In this document: positions 1 through 11,237 of the stretch, one piece after another
How positions within the stretch are numbered: position 1 is the stretch's first letter
Layout of the letters: each line of letters opens with the position of its first letter
NCBI GenBank assembly: GCA_029265405.1
Contig: JAJUJI010000001.1
Span: forward strand, 62,001-126,000
Direction of reading: 5' to 3'
Length of the DNA: 64,000 nt
Source: Clostridiales bacterium
Lineage (GTDB): Bacteria; Bacillota; Clostridia; Oscillospirales; Oscillospiraceae
The notes under the pieces: model-generated
The model's input: only the letters and a program-made list of their open reading frames with translations
Told to the model about the DNA's origin: nothing
Databases searched by the model: none
Position numbers and translations under genes: made by a program

Positions 1-1
1 G

Positions 2-94
2 GACAGGAAGGACCTTCCGGATTTGAATGCGGATATTAGTTCTTCAAAGCTTGTGAGGTACCAGAGCGATATGTTTTCCAAAAGCCGAAAGTGA
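2..94 (+). CDS. C-terminal end of an unidentified protein (partial)
   Basis: A 30-codon open frame enters from the left edge and ends with TGA at 92-94; the residues end in MFSKSRK. The stretch is hydrophilic, with several Asp, Ser and Lys, and shows no motif I recognise. It is too short to assign, and the open frame could be chance, since 30 codons without a stop is not rare. No terminator follows; the next 100 bases are AT-rich, and the neighbouring gene converges on it from the other strand. Confidence 0.35.
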   Translation, partial: DRKDLPDLNADISSSKLVRYQSDMFSKSRK

Positions 95-208
95 ATGTGA
101 TATCCTAATGACATTAATATAATATCATTAAGATATCACGTGTCAAGAAAAATAAAACATTTTTTGCACATTTTTCTAATGTGGCTATTAAAAATCATTG
201 TCGATAAT

Positions 209-727
209 CTACAAAAGCCTCTTATACAGTGACGTGTACGTCAACACGCCCCGCAACCTTTCCGATTTCATCAGGCAAATTTCCGAAGCCCTGATTTCCA
301 GCTGAGGTGCGGGGATATGACGGATTGAGTCAAAGCCGGAGATGTTTCGCCCTATGGTGAGATGGGGCTTGAAGCTTCTGCCGTCGAGCCGGAAGCCCGC
401 TTTTTTCAGCCCCTCTGAAACGGAGCAGGCAAGCTTAAACAATTCGCCCATGTCCTCTACGCCGATGAAGACGGTATCTCCGCCGGGGCCGCTTTTAAAT
501 CGGCCTAAGGACGACAGACGGTAAACAAAGGCCTCGGCTTCAGCGGCATCCATGACCCTTTCTATATCCCTTTGCCTTTCGGTTTCTCCGATAAAGGCAA
601 GAGTCACATGCAGGTTTTCTCTCCGGCTGAAATTGCCGGAGGCGCCTGCTTTTTTCAATTTCAGCATATATTGCTCAATAACGTCCTTTTCGTTTTCGCC
701 AGGATTCAAGGAAACAAAAAGCCTCAT
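209..727 (-). CDS. thpR: RNA 2',3'-cyclic phosphodiesterase (2H / LigT-like, ThpR family)
   Basis: This 172-residue protein has the two-histidine layout of the 2H phosphoesterase superfamily: HVTLAFIG with His40 and HLTIGR with His122, about 80 residues apart, plus the short N-terminal strand MRLFVSL typical of ThpR/LigT proteins. Family members hydrolyse 2',3'-cyclic phosphate ends of RNA and can ligate tRNA halves in vitro. The length is normal. The gene is on the minus strand and divergent from dnaA, where many Firmicutes instead carry rpmH. The assignment to the family is firm, but the physiological substrate cannot be read from sequence. Confidence 0.85.
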   Translation of the reverse strand: MRLFVSLNPGENEKDVIEQYMLKLKKAGASGNFSRRENLHVTLAFIGETERQRDIERVMDAAEAEAFVYRLSSLGRFKSGPGGDTVFIGVEDMGELFKLACSVSEGLKKAGFRLDGRSFKPHLTIGRNISGFDSIRHIPAPQLEIRASEICLMKSERLRGVLTYTSLYKRLL

Positions 728-1150
728 TTATTAAGCCCTTCCCCTTCCATTTTTGAAACATATTAGCACAAAGCAGGCCCCATAACCATACATCAGCCCC
801 GATGTCGCTAGAATTTTACATAAAAGCGGATAAAATATTGATAATACCCTCCGTTTTTGATATAATTAGTTGGTTTAATATACATTATTATAATAATAAA
901 GAATGGCGGAATGGCGCCCGGCATTCTATCTATTGAAGAAGCAAGCCGGCTTAACTGCAAGCACAAATTCCCATTATATTTAAGAGATAAAGCAAATATA
1001 AGCGGCGGCTTATTTTCAGGATCGCGCGGCGATACAGGTTGAAGAACGATAATCGCGCTTGATTATTTATCGTCATATTTGTGTCGTTCCGCTCTCATGC
1101 GTTTAGCGCTTTCAATAAACTTTATGATTACCGAAAGGAATGACATACCG
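728..1150 (+). other. Intergenic region upstream of dnaA with a long dnaA leader
   Basis: This 423-base non-coding stretch separates thpR from dnaA. It is AT-rich at 820-900 and contains the dnaA promoter (838-866). A transcript from there would have a leader of about 275 nt. A small inverted repeat, GAATG...CATTC, lies at 909-926. I find no perfect DnaA box TTATNCACA here; the box-bearing spacer is the one downstream of dnaA. The region could still be part of a bipartite origin. Confidence 0.5.
838..866 (+). promoter_or_regulatory. Sigma-A-type promoter for dnaA
   Basis: TTGATA at 838-843, a 17-base spacer and a perfect TATAAT at 861-866. This is the strongest promoter-like match between thpR and dnaA and points towards dnaA. 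The predicted start near 873 leaves a leader of roughly 275 nt. Confidence 0.65.
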
Positions 1151-2458
1151 GTGAATTCGACAAGCGAGGTTTGGCGCGGAGTGCTTGACATGCTTGAAAA
1201 AGAGCTTACGCCTACCGCCATAAAAACATGGTTTGGCAACTGCCAGGTTGTCGAATTGAAAGACGATACTATTGTACTCCATACGCCTTCCGAATTCAGC
1301 CGGGACATAATAGCCTCCCGCTATACAGGAAGCATCAAGAATGCTTTAAAAGAAATATTTTCCACCGATTTTAAAGTTGCCGTCATATCGGATGCCGAGC
1401 TTGCGGCATATATGGACAAGAGCCGCGCTGCCGTTTCAAACCCCTTCGACGGCTCCCAATTCACCTTCGACAAATTCGTGGTCGGCGCCTCTAACCGCTT
1501 CGCTTATGCGGCCGCCGTGGCGGTCTCACAAAACCCCGCCGTAAAATACAATCCTCTTTTCATATACGGCGATTCAGGCCTTGGGAAAACCCATCTGCTA
1601 TACTCCATCGGCCACGCCATGAAAAATACTTTTCCGAATTTCTGCATAGTCTATGTTAAGGGAGACGACTTTATCAACGAGCTTGTCAACGCAATAGGCA
1701 ACAAAACAAATACTGAATTCAGGGAAAAGTACCGTATGGCCGACCTGCTTCTTGTGGACGACATACAGTTCATCGCGGGCAAGGAGCAGACCCAGGAGGA
1801 ATTTTTCCACACCTTCAACGCTTTGTACGAGTCGGGAAAACAGATCGTGCTTACCTCCGACAGGCCTCCGAAGGAAATGCTCCGCCTTGAGGACAGGCTG
1901 AAATCCCGCTTCGAGTGGGGCCTGCTGGCAGACATACAGCCTCCGGATTATGAAACCCGAGTCGCCATAATCAAAAACAAGGCCCAGAGGCTTGGAGTTC
2001 CGCTTTCAGACAAGGTCTGCAATTATATAGCTGAAAACGTTAAGGAAAACATAAGGCAGATCGAGGGGATAGTAAGAAAAATCCAGGCTTACAGAGAGCT
2101 CGAAACCAGCGGGACTATTGAAATGGAGCAAATAGAAAAAATCACTAAAGAAGTCATACGCAACGAAAAAGTTTACACTCCCGACTTCATTATCGAAAAG
2201 ATAGCTTCATATTATGGAATAACGGTCGAGGAGATCTCCGGCAAAAGCAAAATAAAGAATACCGCCCTGGCAAGGCAGATATCCATGTACCTTCTTAGAA
2301 AGCTTACCAACTTGACTCTGGAGGACATAGGAGCCCTGCTCAATAAGGACCACTCCACGGTCCTGCACGCCATACGCAGGATAGAGGACAACATGAGCAC
2401 CTCGCCGGAGCTTGCCGACGTGATACGCGACATAACAGCAAATATCGCCAATAAATAG
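1151..2458 (+). CDS. dnaA: Chromosomal replication initiator protein DnaA
   Basis: DnaA binds DnaA boxes and opens the origin. From the GTG start the protein has 435 residues, normal for the family. The N-terminal domain starts STSEVWRGVLDML. The AAA+ core has Walker A GDSGLGKT at 140-147 and Walker B LLLVDD near 199-204. The C-terminal box-binding helix-turn-helix carries KDHSTVLHAIRR. I chose GTG 1151 because GAAAGGAA lies about 10 bases upstream and family members start here; an ATG at 1079 in the same frame would add 24 atypical residues. DnaA boxes downstream of the gene fit autoregulation and origin function. Confidence 0.97.
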   Translation: MNSTSEVWRGVLDMLEKELTPTAIKTWFGNCQVVELKDDTIVLHTPSEFSRDIIASRYTGSIKNALKEIFSTDFKVAVISDAELAAYMDKSRAAVSNPFDGSQFTFDKFVVGASNRFAYAAAVAVSQNPAVKYNPLFIYGDSGLGKTHLLYSIGHAMKNTFPNFCIVYVKGDDFINELVNAIGNKTNTEFREKYRMADLLLVDDIQFIAGKEQTQEEFFHTFNALYESGKQIVLTSDRPPKEMLRLEDRLKSRFEWGLLADIQPPDYETRVAIIKNKAQRLGVPLSDKVCNYIAENVKENIRQIEGIVRKIQAYRELETSGTIEMEQIEKITKEVIRNEKVYTPDFIIEKIASYYGITVEEISGKSKIKNTALARQISMYLLRKLTNLTLEDIGALLNKDHSTVLHAIRRIEDNMSTSPELADVIRDITANIANK

Positions 2459-2743
2459 CAAACTCTTAAGCAGCTTATCCACATAATTATCAAAATCCTA
2501 TCAGTAGCACTGTTGGCATTTCCGCTTAACAACAAAACGGTTGATAAGTTTCCCGGTCCGCCTTCTCCTGACAACATTTTTATCAACAGCAAGAAAGGCC
2601 ATTAAGCTGCGTTTTTTTAAGTTATCCACTAAAAGCGGACTCTATATCTACTATTACTAAAAATATTAGATTTCATATTATCATAATCGATCCTTTCCTC
2701 CCACCACCATAAGCTTCTTTTCCTGCTCCAATTTTTTTCTAAT
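2459..2743 (+). other. oriC: Putative oriC: dnaA-dnaN spacer with DnaA boxes and DnaA-trio-like unwinding element
   Basis: The spacer holds a perfect DnaA box TTATCCACA at 2475-2483 and near matches TTATCAACA at 2580-2588, TTATCCACT at 2622-2630 and, on the other strand, TTATCAACC at 2539-2547. About 17 bases after the last box comes CTA-CTA-TTA-CTA at 2648-2659, the complement of DnaA-trio repeats, followed by AT-rich DNA to about 2690. Box, short GC-richer spacer, trios and AT-rich element is the order described for the Bacillus subtilis unwinding region. Origin activity is inferred from layout, not shown. Confidence 0.75.
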
Positions 2744-2761
2744 ATGAAAGGTACTACTGCG

Positions 2762-3880
2762 ATGAAATTCAATTGCGAAAAGACTCTTTTTTTAAACGCC
2801 ATCGGCATAGCCTCCCGGACGGTCGCTTTAAAAAGCACCATTCCCGCTTTGGAGGGCCTGTTGATAGAAGCCGGAGACGGCGAGCTTACCATTACGGGGT
2901 ACAACCTGAAAACAGGGATAAGAACAAAGGTGCCGGCCGATATACTGGAGCGAGGCAGAATTGTCCTCAATTCCAGGCTGCTCAATGACATAATACGAAA
3001 AATGCCGGAGGGGGAAATTGAGGTCGCCGTCGAAAGCTCATATCTTGTAAAGCTGAAGGGGGATCTCAGCTATTTTGAGATTATGGGCAATTCCGCCGAG
3101 GACTTTCCGGAGCTGCCAATTGTGGATATACAAAACAGCGTAAAAGTACCGGGCAGCACCTTGGGCGCCATGATTTCCCAGACCATATTTGCCGTCAGCC
3201 AGAACGATTCGCGTCCGATTCAAACGGGAAGCCTTTTTGAGATATCGGGCGGAACTTTGACAATAGTATCGCTTGACGGTCTGCGTCTTGCCCTAAGAAA
3301 GGAGAAGCTTGCAGAGGAGGGACAGCCGGATATTTCCTTCGTCGTGCCCGGAGCGGCGCTGTCGGAAGTTGAAAAATTGGCATCAGACGAGGAAGAAACG
3401 GTTACAATATGTCTTGGGACAAAGCATATAATGTTTTTAATAAAGGACACCGAAATTATATCGAGAAGGCTTGAGGGAGAGTTTTTCGACTACAGAAAGG
3501 CGCTGCCCCAATCGAGCAAATACAACCTTTTGGCGGACAGAAGGACGCTGCTGGATATATTCGAAAGGGTGTCGCTTATTATCAGCGAAAAATACAAAAG
3601 CCCCGTCAGGTGCCGCTTCGGTAACGGGGTCCTGAAAATATCCAGCGCAACGCCTCTCGGCAAGGCCAACGACGAATGCGAAATATCCGGCGACGGAGAG
3701 GGCATGGAAATGGGCTTTAACAACAAATTCATGCTGGACGCCCTGAAGGCGGCTCCTGCTGATTCCTTGAAGCTGATGATAAATTCTAGCGTTTCCCCGT
3801 GCATCATAGTTCCTGCCGACGATAAGGATAACTTTTTATACCTTATTATGGGAATAAGAATAAGGCCGGAGGAGGATTGA
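2762..3880 (+). CDS. dnaN: DNA polymerase III sliding clamp (beta subunit)
   Basis: The protein begins [20 protein letters not shown] and has 372 residues, the usual clamp length made of three similar domains. The C-terminus contains the clamp-typical stretch around [21 protein letters not shown]. It forms a ring on DNA that tethers PolC, encoded at 51.7 kb, and other partners. I use ATG 2762 because AAAGG lies about 10 bases upstream; an in-frame ATG at 2744 would overlap that binding site. The gene lies directly after the oriC-like spacer and is followed by the S4 gene after only 22 bases. Confidence 0.96.
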   Translation: MKFNCEKTLFLNAIGIASRTVALKSTIPALEGLLIEAGDGELTITGYNLKTGIRTKVPADILERGRIVLNSRLLNDIIRKMPEGEIEVAVESSYLVKLKGDLSYFEIMGNSAEDFPELPIVDIQNSVKVPGSTLGAMISQTIFAVSQNDSRPIQTGSLFEISGGTLTIVSLDGLRLALRKEKLAEEGQPDISFVVPGAALSEVEKLASDEEETVTICLGTKHIMFLIKDTEIISRRLEGEFFDYRKALPQSSKYNLLADRRTLLDIFERVSLIISEKYKSPVRCRFGNGVLKISSATPLGKANDECEISGDGEGMEMGFNNKFMLDALKAAPADSLKLMINSSVSPCIIVPADDKDNFLYLIMGIRIRPEED

Positions 3881-3902
3881 CCGGGAAGGAGCATTGAACG
3901 AT

Positions 3903-4130
3903 ATGAAAAACGGAGCCATTGCCGTAGAAATACATACGGAGCATATAAAGCTTGATTCCCTGCTAAAATATGCCGGAGCGGCGGAAACCGGCGGAGACGC
4001 TAAGCTGGCGGTGCAGGAAGGAAGGGTAAGGGTGAACGGGGAAAGCTGCACCCAAAGGGGCAAGAAGATATATCCGGGCGACAGGGTAGAGATTGGCGGC
4101 GTCCTCATAACGGTTGAAAAGCGGCAATGA
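3903..4130 (+). CDS. yaaA: S4-domain RNA-binding protein YaaA
   Basis: A 75-residue protein made almost entirely of one S4 RNA-binding domain: [12 protein letters not shown], then the signature [18 protein letters not shown] and GDRVEIGG. Such small S4 proteins sit between dnaN and recF in many Firmicutes (yaaA of B. subtilis) and are thought to act on ribosomes or their RNA. AAGGAG at 3886-3891 is 11 bases from ATG 3903 but only 2 from TTG 3894, so I prefer the ATG. Its last four bases overlap the recF start (ATGA), implying coupled translation. Confidence 0.9.
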   Translation: MKNGAIAVEIHTEHIKLDSLLKYAGAAETGGDAKLAVQEGRVRVNGESCTQRGKKIYPGDRVEIGGVLITVEKRQ

Positions 4131-5233
4131 TAGTTAAAAACATAGAGCTTAACGCTTTCAGAAATTACAAAAACGAAAGCTGTTTTTTCGATCCGTATGT
4201 GAACGTTATCACGGGGCTCAACGCTCAGGGCAAAACAAATCTTCTTGAGGCGGTATATTATCTGTCCGGAGCCCGCTCCTTCAGGACGAGAAGCGACAAG
4301 GACATAATAAGCCATGGCTCGCAGTCGGCTTCAATACGGGCGTCCGTAAATTCCGGCGGCAGGGACCAATTCATCGATATTTATATAAGCCGCAGCGAAA
4401 GAAAGAAGATTTTTGTCAACGGGGTAAGGATGAAAAGCGCCTCCGCGCTTGCCGGAAGGATTTGCTGCGTCCTTTTTTGCCCGGAGGATTTGGATATAGT
4501 AAAGGGCGGCTCCTCGGAGAGGCGCAGGCTGATGGACCTGGCCATAAGCCAGCTCCGGCCTAAATACGCCGAGGCCCTCGGAGAGTTCAACCGTCTGTAC
4601 GAGCATAAAACGAGAATACTCAGGGATTACAGGACCAAGCCCGAAATACTTGACGTATTGGACGATTTCAGTCTGAATATGGCAAAGTACGGCGCTGAGC
4701 TGATAAGATACAGAGCCGCCTGGTGCGAAAGGGTAAAGGAGGCCGCCGCCCGGATACACAGCGACATATCCGGCAGAAAAGAAAGGCTAGAAATTGAATA
4801 CAAAACCGTGAGCACCATAGAGCGGCCCTTCGGCCTGAGCTCCAGAGAAATATTCGAAAAGCTTCTTGAACACCAGGAAAGGCACCGGGAGGCGGAAATA
4901 GACGCCGGGCAGTGCCTTTCCGGCGCTCATAAGGACGACATAATAATAAGCATAGACGGAGCGGCCGCATCCAAATTTGCGTCCCAGGGCCAGCTGAGGA
5001 CTGCGGCGCTTTCCCTGAAGCTGGCCGAGCGCGAGGTGTGCTTCGAGGACATCGGGCAGTACCCTGTGCTCCTTCTCGACGACGTGCTGAGCGAGCTTGA
5101 CGAAAAAAGGCAGGATTATGTCCTCAACTGCATTGCCGGAGGACAGGTCATGATAACCTGCTGCGCCGGCGGCGATATTTCAGAAAAAACGGGCGGAAGG
5201 ATTATTTCAATTAAAGAGGGAGCCTTTATGTGA
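4127..5233 (+). CDS. recF: DNA replication and repair protein RecF
   Basis: RecF is an SMC-like ATPase that helps load RecA at single-strand gaps. The 368 residues show Walker [18 protein letters not shown] near residue 30, an ABC signature in the [17 protein letters not shown] segment near 285 and Walker [14 protein letters not shown] near 307. Length and the opening [14 protein letters not shown] are typical. The start ATG overlaps the stop of yaaA, and its TGA overlaps the start of remB, so the three genes are read as one translationally coupled unit behind dnaN. Confidence 0.96.
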   Translation: MIVKNIELNAFRNYKNESCFFDPYVNVITGLNAQGKTNLLEAVYYLSGARSFRTRSDKDIISHGSQSASIRASVNSGGRDQFIDIYISRSERKKIFVNGVRMKSASALAGRICCVLFCPEDLDIVKGGSSERRRLMDLAISQLRPKYAEALGEFNRLYEHKTRILRDYRTKPEILDVLDDFSLNMAKYGAELIRYRAAWCERVKEAAARIHSDISGRKERLEIEYKTVSTIERPFGLSSREIFEKLLEHQERHREAEIDAGQCLSGAHKDDIIISIDGAAASKFASQGQLRTAALSLKLAEREVCFEDIGQYPVLLLDDVLSELDEKRQDYVLNCIAGGQVMITCCAGGDISEKTGGRIISIKEGAFM

Positions 5234-5496
5234 TGTATATACATTTGGGGCAAAGCGTCGTCGTTTTGAAAAAAGGAATAATCGGCATCTTCGACATGGA
5301 TAAATGCACCTTGTCCCACCTGACAAGGAGCTTTCTCTCGGAGTCTGAAAAAAGAGGCGAAGTAGCCGCCGTCAGCGACGAGCTGCCGAAGGTGTTCGCG
5401 GTTTATGAGGAGGGAGGGAAGCGCAAGGTATACCTTTCCCAGCTCTCAGCCGCGACGCTCCTGAAAAGGTGGGATTCAAACGATTTTGAGCAATGA
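5233..5496 (+). CDS. remB: Extracellular matrix regulator RemB (DUF370)
   Basis: An 87-residue DUF370 protein starting [21 protein letters not shown], the RemB/YaaB pattern. In B. subtilis RemA and RemB control biofilm matrix genes, and remB lies between recF and gyrB as here. ATG 5233 shares its A with the recF stop (TGATG) and has AGAGGGAG upstream; GTG 5230 directly before it is possible. With the c-di-GMP elements at 16-19 kb this gene is another hint of surface or biofilm control, though no direct link is visible. Confidence 0.88.
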   Translation: MYIHLGQSVVVLKKGIIGIFDMDKCTLSHLTRSFLSESEKRGEVAAVSDELPKVFAVYEEGGKRKVYLSQLSAATLLKRWDSNDFEQ

Positions 5497-5558
5497 CATT
5501 ATATAAACGGAATAAGCGGCATTATTAACCAATTACATATAGATCAGTATTTCACTGA

Positions 5559-7502
<1,944 letters not shown>

Positions 7503-7516
7503 GGGGGGTGTAGAAT

Positions 7517-10012
7517 ATGGCCGGAAAAAACAAGAACAATGAGGATATAAGCTTCCCGAACCAGAAAATAGTCAACGTTGAGCTTGAGGCGGAGATGAAA
7601 AAGTCTTATATAGACTACTCCATGTCCGTCATCGTAAGCAGGGCGCTTCCCGACGTCAGGGACGGTCTCAAGCCCGTGCACAGGCGCATACTCTACACCA
7701 TGTACGAGGACGGGCTTACCAGCGACAAGAGCTTCCGCAAGTCGGCCACCACCGTCGGCGCGGTGCTCGGCAGCTACCATCCCCATGGCGACGCCTCGGT
7801 TTACGACGCCCTGGTGCGCCTGGCCCAGGACTTCTCCCTGCGGTATCCGCTGGTGGAGGGCCACGGCAACTTTGGCTCCATAGACGGGCATCCGGCGGCG
7901 GCCTACAGGTACACCGAAGCCCGTATGGCAAAAATATCCAACGAAATGCTTCGGGACATAGAAAAAGATACCATAGAATTTATCCCCAACTTTGACGACA
8001 GCAAAAAGGAACCGCTCGTGCTTCCTTCCCGCTTCCCCAACCTGCTTGTAAACGGCTCCTCTGGCATCGCCGTCGGCATGACTACCAACATACCGCCCCA
8101 CAATCTCAGGGAGGCCATAGACGCCTGCATCTGCGTATTGAAAAATCCCGACGCCGAGCTTGACGAGCTTATGGAGCATATAAAGGGGCCCGATTTCCCG
8201 ACCGGCGGAATCATTATGGGCAGGGCCGGCATAAGGGCCGCCTACGCCACGGGGCGTGGCCGCGTCAAGCTCCGCGCCAGAACAGAAATAGAGGAATTCG
8301 GGCAGGGCCGCAGCCGCATAGTCGTCACGGAAATACCGTACCAGGTAAACAAGACCAGGTTAATAGAATCAATAGCCGAGCAGCACAAGGAAAAAAAGGT
8401 GGAGGGCATATCCGACCTCCGGGACGAGTCGGACCGGGAAGGAATGCGGATAGTAATAGAGCTGAAGAGGGACGCGAACCCCCAGGTGGTGCTGAACAAC
8501 CTTTTCGCCACCACACAGCTTCAGACTACCTTTTCGATAATCATGCTGGCCCTGGTCAACAACCAAAGGCAGCCAAAGGTGCTGTCGCTTCGCGATATTC
8601 TTGACGAGTATATCGCTTTCCAGAAGCAGGTTGTGATACGCAGGACGGAATACGACCTAAAAAAGGCCAGAGAGAGGGCCCATCTGCTGGAGGGCCTGAG
8701 GATAGCCTGCGACAATATAGACGAGGTTATTAAAATAATACGTACCAGCTACAACGACGCCAAGGAGCGCCTTATGGAACGCTTCCTGCTTTCCGAAGTG
8801 CAGGCTCAGGCCATACTCGAAATGCAGCTGCGCCGCCTCCAGGGGCTGGAGCGCGACAAAATCGAGAAGGAATACTCCGAGCTTCTGGATAAGATCAAAT
8901 ACTATACGGAAATACTCGGCTCGGAAGAGCTTGTAAAGGAGATTATCGTAAAAGAACTGAGCGAAATCCGGGACAAGTACGGCGACGAGAGAAAAACGGA
9001 AATAGCGGCGATTGAGAATGAGATAGACATAGAGGATCTTATAGACGAGGAGGATTGCGTCTATACCCTGACAAGGGCCGGATATATAAAAAGAGTGCCC
9101 GCCAGCACCTACAAGGCGCAGCGCCGCGGCGGCAAGGGGATCTTTGCCATGGCTACCCGCGAGGAGGACTACGTGGACACCATATTCACCGCCTCCACCC
9201 ATGACGATATACTGTTTTTTACAAACTACGGTAAGGTATACCGCAGAAAAGGCTATGTGATACCGGAGGCCGGCAGAACGGCCAAAGGCACCAATATTAT
9301 AAACATCCTTCCCATAGAGCAGGGCGAGCAGGTCAGCGCCATGATACACATAAGGGAGTTTCCTGAGGACAAGTACCTTGTCATGGTTACAAAGGGCGGC
9401 ACCGTAAAGCGCATGAGCTTTGCCGAGCTTAAAAACATGAGGAATTCCGGTTTGAAGGCCATAAGCCTTGACGACGGCGATGAGCTTATTTCCGTAAGGG
9501 AAACGGACGGCAAGCAGAAGATAATAATCGCGACTCACGACGGCATGGCCATCTGCTTCAATGAATCCGACGTCCGGCCCATGGGGAGAAGCGCCGCCGG
9601 GGTAAAAGGTATTACGCTGCGCGAGGGCGATTTTTGCATCGGCGCCGCACGCTGCCGCGAGGGGGGCAGCCTCCTGACGGTGACTGAGAACGGCTACGGA
9701 AAAAAGACGCCGATAGCCGAATACCTCCGCTCTGGCGAGGAAGCCCAGAAAAGGGGAGGCATAGGGGTTAAAAATTATCAGCTTACGGAAAAAACCGGCA
9801 AGGTCGCCGCGGTCAAGGTGGTAGACGACAACGACGACGTTCTGATCATTTCAAGCGACGGGGTCGTTATACGCATGGCGGCCCAGGATATAAACGTATA
9901 CGGCCGCGCAACACAGGGCGTCAGGGTGATGAGGGTCGAGGAGGGAGTTAAAGTCATTTCAATAGCGCGTACGGAAAAGGAACTGCCTGAAGAAGAGGAT
10001 GCGCCGGATTGA
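7517..10012 (+). CDS. gyrA: DNA gyrase subunit A
   Basis: The DNA-breaking subunit, 831 residues. The catalytic tyrosine is Tyr132 in AAYRYTEAR, and the GyrA box QRRGGKG lies at the start of the C-terminal beta-pinwheel domain. In the quinolone-binding helix the sequence is [13 protein letters not shown] (residues 88-100), so the position of E. coli Ser83 is alanine (Ala93) while the acidic residue Asp97 is kept. Mycobacterium tuberculosis carries a similar natural alanine, linked there to lower quinolone sensitivity. The gene follows gyrB in one unit. Confidence 0.97.
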   Translation: MAGKNKNNEDISFPNQKIVNVELEAEMKKSYIDYSMSVIVSRALPDVRDGLKPVHRRILYTMYEDGLTSDKSFRKSATTVGAVLGSYHPHGDASVYDALVRLAQDFSLRYPLVEGHGNFGSIDGHPAAAYRYTEARMAKISNEMLRDIEKDTIEFIPNFDDSKKEPLVLPSRFPNLLVNGSSGIAVGMTTNIPPHNLREAIDACICVLKNPDAELDELMEHIKGPDFPTGGIIMGRAGIRAAYATGRGRVKLRARTEIEEFGQGRSRIVVTEIPYQVNKTRLIESIAEQHKEKKVEGISDLRDESDREGMRIVIELKRDANPQVVLNNLFATTQLQTTFSIIMLALVNNQRQPKVLSLRDILDEYIAFQKQVVIRRTEYDLKKARERAHLLEGLRIACDNIDEVIKIIRTSYNDAKERLMERFLLSEVQAQAILEMQLRRLQGLERDKIEKEYSELLDKIKYYTEILGSEELVKEIIVKELSEIRDKYGDERKTEIAAIENEIDIEDLIDEEDCVYTLTRAGYIKRVPASTYKAQRRGGKGIFAMATREEDYVDTIFTASTHDDILFFTNYGKVYRRKGYVIPEAGRTAKGTNIINILPIEQGEQVSAMIHIREFPEDKYLVMVTKGGTVKRMSFAELKNMRNSGLKAISLDDGDELISVRETDGKQKIIIATHDGMAICFNESDVRPMGRSAAGVKGITLREGDFCIGAARCREGGSLLTVTENGYGKKTPIAEYLRSGEEAQKRGGIGVKNYQLTEKTGKVAAVKVVDDNDDVLIISSDGVVIRMAAQDINVYGRATQGVRVMRVEEGVKVISIARTEKELPEEEDAPD

Positions 10013-10046
10013 CACCTGCGGGCGTCCCTTTCGGCGGGTAGAGGAT

Positions 10047-10484
10047 ATGTCAAAAAAAGTGGTTATCTATACTGACGGGGCCTGCTCCGGAAACCCGGGT
10101 CCCGGCGGCTGGGCGGCGATACTGGTGTACGGCGGCAAGGAAAAGGTGCTTTCGGGAGGCGAGGCGAATACAACAAACAACAGAATGGAATTGATTGCGG
10201 CGATTTCCGCCCTTGAAGCCCTTAAGGAGCCCTGCGCAGTCGATCTTTACAGCGATTCGAGATACCTCGTCGATGCCGTTAATCTCGGCTGGGCAAGAGC
10301 CTGGCGCGCCAGGGGCTGGAAGCGCGGAAGCAAGGAAGAAGCAAAAAACCCGGACTTGTGGGAAAAACTGCTTCATCTGTTGGATATCCATAAAGTCAGC
10401 TTTATTTGGGTAAAAGGGCACTCGGAAAACGAATACAACAAGCGCTGTGACAGCCTTGCCGTGGCGGAAAGCAAAAAATTTTAA
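10047..10484 (+). CDS. rnhA: Ribonuclease HI
   Basis: Cuts the RNA strand of RNA-DNA hybrids. The 145 residues start [21 protein letters not shown] and contain the full catalytic set: Asp10, Glu48 (NRMEL), Asp70 (YSDSRY) and Asp135 (KRCDS), with the His125 loop [11 protein letters not shown] 10047 is preceded by AGAGGA. The open frame extends 16 codons further upstream, but that part is not RNase H-like and overlaps the end of gyrA. It lies 34 bases after gyrA and may be read with it. Confidence 0.94.
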   Translation: MSKKVVIYTDGACSGNPGPGGWAAILVYGGKEKVLSGGEANTTNNRMELIAAISALEALKEPCAVDLYSDSRYLVDAVNLGWARAWRARGWKRGSKEEAKNPDLWEKLLHLLDIHKVSFIWVKGHSENEYNKRCDSLAVAESKKF

Positions 10485-10513
10485 GCTTTTTAATAAAATA
10501 ACATTTGAAGTGC

Positions 10514-10542
10514 TTGAATTAACTCACATATTTTGTTATAGT
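10514..10542 (+). promoter_or_regulatory. Promoter for the XRE-type regulator
   Basis: TTGAAT at 10514-10519, 17 bases, TATAGT at 10537-10542, facing the helix-turn-helix gene that starts at 10577. With the start near 10549 the leader is only about 28 nt. Confidence 0.6.
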
Positions 10543-10576
10543 ACAAATATATTAGGAGAATATTGGAGGCGGAAAT

Positions 10577-10954
10577 ATGGTAGAATTGACTGCCAAGGAA
10601 AAGAAAGCGATGTGCGAAGAGCTGACCGCTCACCTTCCAAAGATAAGAAAGCTGTTGAGCCTGACTCAGGCAGACCTTGGTAATCTCACGGGACTATCAA
10701 GAGTTACCATTTCGCAGATAGAGAGCGGAAAGGTCAAGATGACCTGGCTGCATTTGAACGCAATTATGTTTATATGCGCCGTAAACCTGCGTTCAAAGGA
10801 ATATTTTTACGCCAACAATCTGCTGGGAACCCGTTTTTTGCAGTTTGTGCAGGGCAAGGATGAGAATATACCGCCCGATATAAATGTGACGGTAAGGACA
10901 GAGCTGATAAGCGCCTATAAGGAAATGATGGAGCGCAAGGAACAGGAAAAATAA
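10577..10954 (+). CDS. XRE-family helix-turn-helix transcriptional regulator
   Basis: A 125-residue protein with an N-terminal XRE/Cro-type DNA-binding domain at about residues 15-70: LPKIRKLLSLTQADLGNLTG, then LSRVTISQIESGK as the recognition part. The C-terminal half has no domain I recognise and ends in charged residues. GGAGG stands 8 bases before the ATG. The gene has its own promoter and a strong terminator, so it is a single-gene unit and its targets cannot be told from context. Similar stand-alone regulators control stress, phage or metabolic genes. Confidence 0.8.
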   Translation: MVELTAKEKKAMCEELTAHLPKIRKLLSLTQADLGNLTGLSRVTISQIESGKVKMTWLHLNAIMFICAVNLRSKEYFYANNLLGTRFLQFVQGKDENIPPDINVTVRTELISAYKEMMERKEQEK

Positions 10955-10956
10955 AA

Positions 10957-10997
10957 GCAATCAAAAACGCCGACAAGCTCCGGCGTTTTTTGATTGC
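10957..10997 (+). terminator. Intrinsic terminator after the XRE regulator
   Basis: GCAATCAAAAACGCCG at 10957-10972 pairs with CGGCGTTTTTTGATTGC at 10981-10997 around an eight-base loop. The T-run lies inside the 3' arm, so termination could also occur at the shorter inner ACGCCG/CGGCGT stem. Confidence 0.75.
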
Positions 10998-11078
10998 ATA
11001 CGTTATTTTCACGGCAGTTGTCTCCATTCCGCAAAGGCGCCTTCTCAGCACGGCTGAACCGGCGGCGCTTCCCCGGTC

Positions 11079-11107
11079 TTGTAATCGCGGCTTTTTTGGT
11101 TTATAAT
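11079..11107 (+). promoter_or_regulatory. Promoter for the ZTP riboswitch / IMP cyclohydrolase unit
   Basis: TTGTAA at 11079-11084, 17 bases, perfect TATAAT at 11102-11107. The predicted RNA start near 11114 lies just before the riboswitch P1 arm. Confidence 0.65.
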
Positions 11108-11113
11108 GTCGTG

Positions 11114-11204
11114 CAAATGGCATCGCGACTGACGGGGCCGCAGTTGAGCCGGGGAAATAACGGCCATATCGGCCGCCGTCCGGGCAGCCCTTTTTTGGGC
11201 TGCT
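11114..11204 (+). ncRNA. ZTP (pfl-type) riboswitch with hairpin expression platform
   Basis: The leader carries the hallmarks of the ZTP riboswitch. P1 is ATGGC (11117-11121) with GCCAT (11163-11167). CGCGACTGACGG stands for the consensus CUGGCGG strand, a short P2 stem is followed by GGGGA, and the 3' block reads CCGTCCGGGCA for consensus CCGCCUGGGCA. The pseudoknot strands GACGG (11131-11135) and CCGTC (11176-11180) remain complementary although both differ from consensus, a compensating change. A GCAGCCC/GGGCTGC hairpin (11184-11203) follows. ZTP marks low folate, and the downstream gene makes IMP, so function and target fit. Confidence 0.75.
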
Positions 11205-11237
11205 CATAATTTTGCATTGAAGGGAGCGTTGGGGCCG

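Noticed and set aside
11184-11203. The TTTTTT after GGGCAGCCC as a plain terminator unrelated to a riboswitch
   Set aside because: The T-run is the hairpin loop, not a tail, and the stem lies exactly where the ZTP riboswitch places its expression platform.
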